Position numbers and translations under genes: made by a program. Shown here in pieces: positions 58,668 to 64,000 of a stretch of 64,000 nt of DNA. Within the stretch, counting starts at the first letter, position 1, and each line of letters begins with the position of its first letter. Where the stretch lies: NCBI GenBank assembly GCA_035353175.1, contig DAOPZC010000007.1, forward strand, positions 62,001 through 126,000, given 5' to 3'. The notes beneath the pieces were generated by a model, which was not told the DNA's origin, did not search any database, and saw only the letters and a program-made list of their open reading frames with translations. This stretch comes from DAOPZC01 sp035353175 (GTDB taxonomy: Bacteria; Verrucomicrobiota; Kiritimatiellia; RFP12; UBA1067).

Positions 58668-59426
58668 ATGAGCCACGGCGAACATACGTGCGAGTTCAGG
58701 TTCTATGCGGAGCTGAACGCGTTCGTCAGGCCGCGCCCCGACGGCGTGGCCTTCCCGTACCGCTTTGACGGCGCGCCCGCCGTCAAGGATGCGATCGAGG
58801 CGCTCGGCGTGCCGCACACCGAGGTGGATCTGATCCTCGTCAACGGGGTCTCGGTCTCCTTCGCGCATCCGCTTCACGACGGGGACCGGGTGGCCGTCTA
58901 CCCCGTTTTCGAAGGGCTGGACATCGCCGGCCTCACGCGGCTGCGGCCGATCCCGCTGCGCGATCCGAAGTTCATCTGCGACGTGCACCTCGGCAAGCTG
59001 GCGCGGCGCCTGCGCTTGCTCGGCTTCGATGTCGCCTACAGCAACGCGGCGGACGATCCCGCGATCGTGGCGCAGGCGCTGGCCGAGCGCCGCATCATCC
59101 TCACGCGGGACCGTGGCATCCTCAAGCAGCGGGTCGTCGAGCACGGCTACCTGGTGCGCTCAGACCGGGTCTTGGTGCAGGTCCGGGAAGTGCTGGACCG
59201 CTTCGACCTGCGCGGGCTGGTCCGCCCGTTCAGCCGCTGCGTCCGCTGCAACGACCTGTTGGCGGCGGTTGACAAACGCGAGGTTGAGCACGAGCTGCCG
59301 CCGCGGACGAGGCAGCATTGCCAAGACTTCCGACGCTGTGCCGGCTGCGGCGCGCTCTACTGGCGCGGATCGCACATGGCGGTGCTTGAGGCGTGGCTGA
59401 ACCGCCTGTGCCGCCCTCCATCATGA
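58668..59426 (+). CDS. Mut7-C ubiquitin/RNase domain protein
   Basis: 252 residues after agga. Positions 1-85 are the ubiquitin-like Mut7-C partner domain (CEFRFYAELNAFVRP, VNGVSVSFAHPLHDGDRVAV). Positions about 100-250 are the Mut7-C PIN-like nuclease domain: KFICDVHLGKLARRLRLLGF with the first Asp, then RRIILTRDRGILKQ, then a zinc ribbon (CVRCNDLL, CAGCGALYW). PIN-type enzymes cleave RNA. This two-domain form is widespread and its target is unknown. Its last 6 bases overlap the convergent histidine kinase gene. Confidence 0.88.
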   Translation: MSHGEHTCEFRFYAELNAFVRPRPDGVAFPYRFDGAPAVKDAIEALGVPHTEVDLILVNGVSVSFAHPLHDGDRVAVYPVFEGLDIAGLTRLRPIPLRDPKFICDVHLGKLARRLRLLGFDVAYSNAADDPAIVAQALAERRIILTRDRGILKQRVVEHGYLVRSDRVLVQVREVLDRFDLRGLVRPFSRCVRCNDLLAAVDKREVEHELPPRTRQHCQDFRRCAGCGALYWRGSHMAVLEAWLNRLCRPPS

Positions 59427-60395
59427 CGGCGAGGGCTTTGACGCGTTCGGAGGCTCCTGGATCAGCGGGATCACGAGCCGGAACAGGGCTCCGCCCAGCG
59501 GCGAGCGCTCCACCTTGATCTGCGCGTTACACGATGCCGCGAACGCCTGCACTGACAGAAGCCCGAGTCCGCTGCCGGTGCGCTTTGTCGTAAAGCCCGG
59601 ACGGAAAATGGCCTCGACTTTCTCCGGCGGGACGCCGGGGCCCGAGTCATGGACTTCGATGGCAACGGCGTTGTCCCTCTGTGCGGCCGCCAGCTTGACC
59701 GAACCTTTCGGCCCGGCGGCGTGCGCGGCGTTCACGATCAGGTTGAGGACGGCCTGTTCCATGAGGTCGGCGTTGAGCGTTAAAGAGACGGGAGGGATCT
59801 CGTCCACCGTTAAGGTGCAGAATTTCACATCGTCGTGACGCTTGGCCAGCTCGGCGATTTGGTTGAGCGCGGACGGGAGATCCGCCGGCACGCTTTCGCC
59901 TGCCGGCAGGTTCCGTGCGGTTGCGGCAATGCGCTTGGCGAACGGCGCGAGGCTGCGGATCGTCTGCTCCACGGACTGACGCATGAGGGAGAGGACGGGG
60001 TCTTCCTTTTCGTGCCCCTTGATCGCTTCGACGAGCCCCGAAAGGGCCATGAGCAGATTGTTCAGATCATGCGCCAGCGCGGCGCTGTACATCGCGGCCA
60101 CGGCGCGGCGCTCGCTCTCCACGAGAAGATCCCGCTGCCGGGCCGTCCTGCGCCACCAGTCGAGCGAGATGAAGAAGAACAGGATGCCGGTGACCACCAC
60201 AAACGCAAGCCCTTTGTACGTTTCGATCAGCCGCAACTGTTCCAGGGTGCCGGCGAAGAGCGCGGCCACCCGGCCGGAAACAAGGATATAAAAGATCGCA
60301 ATAGCCACATAGAGCAGGGCTGCCACCGCAGCAGAGTAGGTCGGCTGATCTTCCGGCAGACGCGATTTCGATCTGAGCCTTCGGAGTGATGGCAT
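59421..60395 (-). CDS. Membrane sensor histidine kinase (orphan)
   Basis: 324 residues from 60395 (agggg at seven bases; the in-frame 60521 start adds 42 residues before the first membrane segment). Two membrane helices lie at about 22-48 and 62-80 with a short periplasmic loop, then the dimerisation helix with His109 (SAALAHDLNNLLMAL), and the ATPase with N-box VLNLIVNAAHAAG, G1 DSGPGVPPE and G2 GSGLGLLSVQAFA. It matches the NtrB/AtoS-like class. No response regulator gene is adjacent, so its partner lies elsewhere. Confidence 0.88.
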   Translation of the reverse strand: MPSLRRLRSKSRLPEDQPTYSAAVAALLYVAIAIFYILVSGRVAALFAGTLEQLRLIETYKGLAFVVVTGILFFFISLDWWRRTARQRDLLVESERRAVAAMYSAALAHDLNNLLMALSGLVEAIKGHEKEDPVLSLMRQSVEQTIRSLAPFAKRIAATARNLPAGESVPADLPSALNQIAELAKRHDDVKFCTLTVDEIPPVSLTLNADLMEQAVLNLIVNAAHAAGPKGSVKLAAAQRDNAVAIEVHDSGPGVPPEKVEAIFRPGFTTKRTGSGLGLLSVQAFAASCNAQIKVERSPLGGALFRLVIPLIQEPPNASKPSPS

Positions 60396-60639
60396 AGCGG
60401 AACCCCTGCTTATGTTTAAACGTGTGGCCTGCTTGGACGACTTACGCAATCGGAACGTTTGGCACGGCGGACACGTGCCGGAATCAACTGTGAGACAACT
60501 TTTCCACATTTCAAAAACCAAAGCAAGCCAGATCGGGAGTCATAGAGACCTAATTCTTGGCCGGTTGTGTCTGTTCCGGCGGGAGCAAATAGGGTAAACT
60601 TCAAAACATTCAGTGAAATCGCATCAGAAGGGGGGAACG

Positions 60640-61539
60640 ATGAGAGGTCTGTTGCTGGTGGGTTGGGTGGGCGCGGCGGCGGCTTGCGCGACGGGCGCGG
60701 GGCTGGACGATGTGGTCGAGCCGGGAACCGTGGCGGAGAAGCTTGCGGACGGTTTCAAATTCACGGAGGGCGCGACGGCCAATGCCGCGGGCGAGGTCTT
60801 TTTCGTGGATCAGCCGAACAATAAAATCCTGCGCTGGACGCGCGGGCAGGGTTTGCGGACGTTCATGGACCCGGCGGGCCGCGCCAACGGCATGTGCTTC
60901 GCGGCAGACGGCGCGCTGCTGGTCTGCGCGGACGAGAAGATGGAGCTGTGGTCGGTGACGCCGGAAGGCAAGGCCACGGTGATCGCCAAAGGGTACGGTG
61001 GCAAGGCGTTCAACGGGCCGAATGACGTGTGGGCGTGCCCGCAGGGCGGCTGTTACTTCACCGACCCTTTTTATAAGCGGCCGTGGTGGACGCACGCGGA
61101 CGCGCCGCAGGGCACGCGGCAGGTCTATTTCCTGCCACGGGGCGGCGCGCCGCGCCGCGTGACTGACGACCTCGTACAGCCCAACGGCCTTGTCGGCACG
61201 CCGGACGGAAAGACGTTGTATGTGGCGGATATCGACGCGAAGAAGGTCTATGCCTACGACATACAGGCGGACGGCGCGCTCGCCAACAAGCGTCTTTTCT
61301 GCGGGATGGGATCGGACGGCATGACACTTGACGCGGACGGCCGTTTGTACCTGACGGGCAAGGAGGGCGTGTACGTGTTCGATAAGGCGGGGACGGCCGT
61401 TGGCGTGATCAAAATCCCCGAGGGCTGGAGCGCCAACGTCTGCATCGGCGGCCCGAAAAAAGACACGCTGTTCGTGACCGCTTCCAAGGGCTTTTACGCG
61501 GTGCCGCTGAAGGTCAAGGGCACGGCGCAGGGAAAGTAG
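60640..61539 (+). CDS. Secreted SMP-30/gluconolactonase family protein
   Basis: 299 residues from the ATG at 60640, after aagggggg; the in-frame start at 60613 precedes the site. Hydrophobic leader MRGLLLVGWVGAAAACATG, possibly a lipobox at AAAC. A six-blade propeller with the family metal ligands: Glu in FKFTEGATANAAGEVFFVD, Asn in AFNGPNDVWACPQGGCYFTD, Asn in LVQPNGLVGTPDGKTLYV and Asp in MGSDGMTLDADGRLYLTG. These enzymes hydrolyse aldonolactones. Here it could open lactones made by the Gfo/Idh/MocA oxidoreductases, though it is 25 kb away. The 245 bp upstream hold no gene. Confidence 0.88.
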   Translation: MRGLLLVGWVGAAAACATGAGLDDVVEPGTVAEKLADGFKFTEGATANAAGEVFFVDQPNNKILRWTRGQGLRTFMDPAGRANGMCFAADGALLVCADEKMELWSVTPEGKATVIAKGYGGKAFNGPNDVWACPQGGCYFTDPFYKRPWWTHADAPQGTRQVYFLPRGGAPRRVTDDLVQPNGLVGTPDGKTLYVADIDAKKVYAYDIQADGALANKRLFCGMGSDGMTLDADGRLYLTGKEGVYVFDKAGTAVGVIKIPEGWSANVCIGGPKKDTLFVTASKGFYAVPLKVKGTAQGK

Positions 61540-61587
61540 GGAAACGCTCAACGTCGGACGCTCAACGCTCAAGTCAAGAGGCTGCAC

Positions 61588-64000
61588 ATGGTTTGGATTT
61601 GGGTCAGAAGAAGTCTGCGCTACTACCGTTTGCGGCACCTTGCGTTTGCGGGAACCGTGGCGCTGACGTCCGCCATTCTCAGCGGTGCGTTGCTCACGGG
61701 CGAGTCGCTGCGGCAGGGCTTGCAGAGCGGTCTGCAAGCGCGGCTTGGGAAGGTGCGCTCGGCGGTTTATCTCTCCGAGGGGCTTTTTCCCGCATCTCTG
61801 GCGGGGCGCCTGCCGGAGGCGCAGGCCGCGCTGCTGCTCAGGGGCGAGCTGTTGACGGCGGACGGCGCCGTGTGCGCGGACCGCGCGCAGATCATCGGCG
61901 TGGGCTTGACGCATTCGGCGGCGGGCGGCTTGTTCCCGGCCGCGCTCAACGCCCGGGGCCGCGAGGTGTTGCCGGACGCCGAAGCCGCGGTCCGTTTCGA
62001 AAAGCCGGCTCTTTTCTCTGCGGAGATGCCGCTCGGCGCGGCAAAGGCGGCCCGCATGGTGCGGCGCGCAGTCCAGACTGGAACGGTCGCGGCGGAGAAT
62101 CTGATCCTTCCGGACTTTGCGCTGCAAGCGGCGTCGGTGCCGCCGGTGAACGTCTTCCTGCCGTATGCGGCGCTGGCCGGGGCGGCGGATGTCCCTGACA
62201 TGGCGAATCTGCTGGTGTCGGCGAAGCCTCCGAAGGCGCTTTTACAGGCGCTTGGCGAAGTGCTGACGGCAGAGGACAAGGGCTTCGTGCTGGAGACGGC
62301 CCGCGGAGAAACCCTGGTCAAAAGCCGGCGCGTGTACTTGCCGGACCGGAGCCTGTGCCGGGCGCTGGAACGGGACGGCGCGCTGGGGGCCGCGACGTTC
62401 CATCTGGCCGACAGCTTCGAATGCGTGACGTCGTCCGGCGCTACCAACAGCACGCCCTACGGGTTTGTGGCGGCGATGACGCCCGACGGCGGCTGCGTGC
62501 CGGACGGGCTTGGCAAAGACGAGGCCGCGGTCAACGCGTGGCTCGCGGCGGCGCTGTGCCTCCAGGCGGGCGACACGCTGACGATGCGTTGGCGGAGATT
62601 CGCGCAGGACGGCCGTCTGGTTCCCGAGGCGCGGGTTTTCCGCGTGGCGCGCGTGATCCCGATGGAAACGGCTGCGGCGGCTAAGCGCCGCATGCCTGCA
62701 TTTCCGGGGCTGGAGGGCGTTGACAGTTGCGCGGCGTGGGACGTGGGGCTGCCCTTGGACGAGGAGCAGCTGAAGGATGAGGCCAACGAGGCGTACTGGA
62801 AACAGTGGCGCGAGACGCCTAAAATTTTTCTGAACTACGGCGAGCATAGCCGTGCGTTCGGCGGCGCGTCAGGCCTGATGAGCGTCTGGTCGGCGGCAGG
62901 GGAAGACGCGGTCCGGAAGCGGCTCGCGGCGGTTTCTCCAGCCGAAGTGGGGTTTCATGTCCGGGAGGTGTGGGCGGACGGGCTTGCGGCCGCTCAGGGA
63001 TCGACGGATTTCCGGATGCTGTTTGCGGGCATGGCGTTCGTGCTGGTGGTGTCGGCGCTGCTGCTTTCGGCGCTCTCGCTGGCGCTGGCGCTGGAGACCC
63101 GTCAAGGCGAGGTCGCGCTGTTCAGCGCGCTGGGGCTGAGCCGGACGATGGCGGTCCGCCTGCTGGCGGCCGAATGGTGCGTGCCGCTGGCGGCGGGCGC
63201 GGCGGCGGGCGCGGGACTGGGCTCGCTGCTGGCCCGGGCGTTGGTGTGGAGCCTTGGCCGTTTCTGGAGCGATGCGTTTGCGGGCGCGGGGATGAGTTTC
63301 CGTTTTTCGTGGCCGGCGGCGGGCACGGCCGCGGGCCTGAGCGCGGCGCTGACGTTTTTTGTGCTGGTGCGGGCCGTCAGCCGTTTCACGCAGGCGCTTC
63401 CCACGGACCTGTGGCGGGGCGCGGGGCGAGAAAGTCCGGACACCCTCAAATCCGGAAGTTCGAAAGGTGGCGCGGTGGGGATGAGCGTGGCCGGCGGCGT
63501 GTCGGCGGCGGGGGCGTGCGCGGTGATGGCGCTGGCCCCTGGCGGCGCCGCGGCCAACGGCGCATTTTTCGGCGCGGGCTTCCTGCTGATGGTGTCGCTG
63601 TTGCTGTTCGTGTGGACCCTGGGGACCGCGTGGCGTTGGGGTGGACACGGGCCTTCCGGAGGCGGGACCGCGTGCGGAATACCGCTGGCGCACTCGGCTG
63701 TGCGGGCGGGGGTCTGCCGCGCGCTGCAGACGCCGCGGCGCAGCGCGCCGGTCGTGATCCTGCTGGCCGTGGGCACGTTTCTCTCGGTGGGAATCCTCTC
63801 GATGAAGCATGATCCCGCGGCGGGGTGCGAACGGCCTTCGTCCGGCAGCGGCGGGTTCGCCTCCGTCGTCACCTCCGTCGCTCCGTTCGATCGCGAGCGC
63901 GGCCTGGAAATGGCGCGGCGCGTGAGCGGCGCCAAAGGGGTGGTGCCGGTGCGGGTGCACGCGGAGGACGAAGCCGGCTGCCTGAACATGAACAGTCCGG
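61588..64000 (+). CDS. FtsX/MacB-type ABC transporter permease (3' truncated by window edge)
   Basis: A frame starting at 61588 (agagg at about six bases) runs without a stop to the right edge: 804 codons so far. It opens with a membrane anchor (LRHLAFAGTVALTSAILSGA), continues with a large extracytoplasmic region of MacB-PCD type (residues about 45-460), then FtsX-type membrane helices near 475-600 (FRMLFAGMAFVLVVSALLLS, ALETRQGEVALFSALGLSRT, CVPLAAGAAAGAGLGSLLAR) and again near 640-740. Its length exceeds normal FtsX permeases and suits the two-half lipoprotein or peptide exporter type with a duplicated FtsX domain. The ATPase partner should follow outside the window. A short gap separates it from the SMP-30 gene. 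Confidence 0.8.
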   Translation, partial: MVWIWVRRSLRYYRLRHLAFAGTVALTSAILSGALLTGESLRQGLQSGLQARLGKVRSAVYLSEGLFPASLAGRLPEAQAALLLRGELLTADGAVCADRAQIIGVGLTHSAAGGLFPAALNARGREVLPDAEAAVRFEKPALFSAEMPLGAAKAARMVRRAVQTGTVAAENLILPDFALQAASVPPVNVFLPYAALAGAADVPDMANLLVSAKPPKALLQALGEVLTAEDKGFVLETARGETLVKSRRVYLPDRSLCRALERDGALGAATFHLADSFECVTSSGATNSTPYGFVAAMTPDGGCVPDGLGKDEAAVNAWLAAALCLQAGDTLTMRWRRFAQDGRLVPEARVFRVARVIPMETAAAAKRRMPAFPGLEGVDSCAAWDVGLPLDEEQLKDEANEAYWKQWRETPKIFLNYGEHSRAFGGASGLMSVWSAAGEDAVRKRLAAVSPAEVGFHVREVWADGLAAAQGSTDFRMLFAGMAFVLVVSALLLSALSLALALETRQGEVALFSALGLSRTMAVRLLAAEWCVPLAAGAAAGAGLGSLLARALVWSLGRFWSDAFAGAGMSFRFSWPAAGTAAGLSAALTFFVLVRAVSRFTQALPTDLWRGAGRESPDTLKSGSSKGGAVGMSVAGGVSAAGACAVMALAPGGAAANGAFFGAGFLLMVSLLLFVWTLGTAWRWGGHGPSGGGTACGIPLAHSAVRAGVCRALQTPRRSAPVVILLAVGTFLSVGILSMKHDPAAGCERPSSGSGGFASVVTSVAPFDRERGLEMARRVSGAKGVVPVRVHAEDEAGCLNMNSP

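Noticed and set aside
58668..59426. Toxin role for the Mut7-C protein
   Set aside because: No antitoxin partner or small-gene context; the ubiquitin plus Mut7-C form is a widespread housekeeping-like protein.
1..64000. CRISPR array, tRNA, rRNA or prophage genes
   Set aside because: No regularly spaced repeats, no recognisable cloverleaf or rRNA segments and no phage structural genes were found by reading; a tool-based scan was not possible.

Overview
The window is a GC-rich stretch (mostly well above 60% GC by eye) from a Gram-negative, polysaccharide-degrading bacterium. Several things suggest the PVC superphylum, most likely Kiritimatiellota, Lentisphaerota or another Verrucomicrobiota relative: many secreted carbohydrate-active proteins without SusC/SusD partners, Tat-exported Gfo/Idh/MocA oxidoreductases, WbsX/GH99-like and DUF4832-like proteins, autotransporter-repeat beta-helix proteins, a XylR-type AraC regulator and many dispersed palindromic repeats. 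The taxon is an inference; no rRNA or marker gene is present. No tRNA, rRNA, CRISPR array or prophage was recognised.

Layout. 0-11 kb: the 3' part of a NodT/OprM-type outer-membrane efflux gene meets nagA tail to tail, followed by a secreted metallophosphoesterase, a three-module amylase-like protein and a GH106-type alpha-L-rhamnosidase. 11-20 kb is an accessory zone: a ParE-type toxin-antitoxin pair between 160-bp direct repeats, three lower-GC genes of unknown function, a Fic protein with a likely leaderless promoter, a secreted GH105-PL22 fusion, an MNT/HEPN pair, and relics of a YafQ-like toxin and a winged-helix regulator. 19.7-25 kb: an ECF sigma factor, a one-polypeptide anti-sigma/FecR/beta-helix protein and a free secreted paralogue of that beta-helix. 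The first two genes carry near-identical promoter-like leaders. 25-35 kb: a co-directional cassette of four Gfo/Idh/MocA proteins, two aldo/keto reductases (all with twin-arginine signals), a DUF6807 protein and an alginate-export-type porin.

35-61 kb holds many secreted hydrolases: GH129-like, six-hairpin glycosidase, SGNH esterase-like, WbsX/GH99-like, unknown TIM-barrel proteins, three GH28-like beta-helices, a DUF4832-like protein and a 1367-residue autotransporter-repeat protein divergent from a XylR-like regulator. A REP-associated tyrosine transposase between two identical 53-bp repeats sits in this region. The end carries a Mut7-C nuclease-like protein, an orphan histidine kinase, an SMP-30/gluconolactonase family protein and the 5' 2.4 kb of a large FtsX/MacB-type ABC permease.

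How it may work: the enzymes point to plant cell-wall pectin (rhamnose, galacturonate, unsaturated uronides) and possibly host amino-sugar glycans. Released sugars would enter the periplasm through the porin, be oxidised or reduced by Tat-exported oxidoreductases, and control would come from the XylR-like regulator and the ECF/FecR system. Tandem paralogue pairs and repeats that reach into coding sequences are recurring themes.
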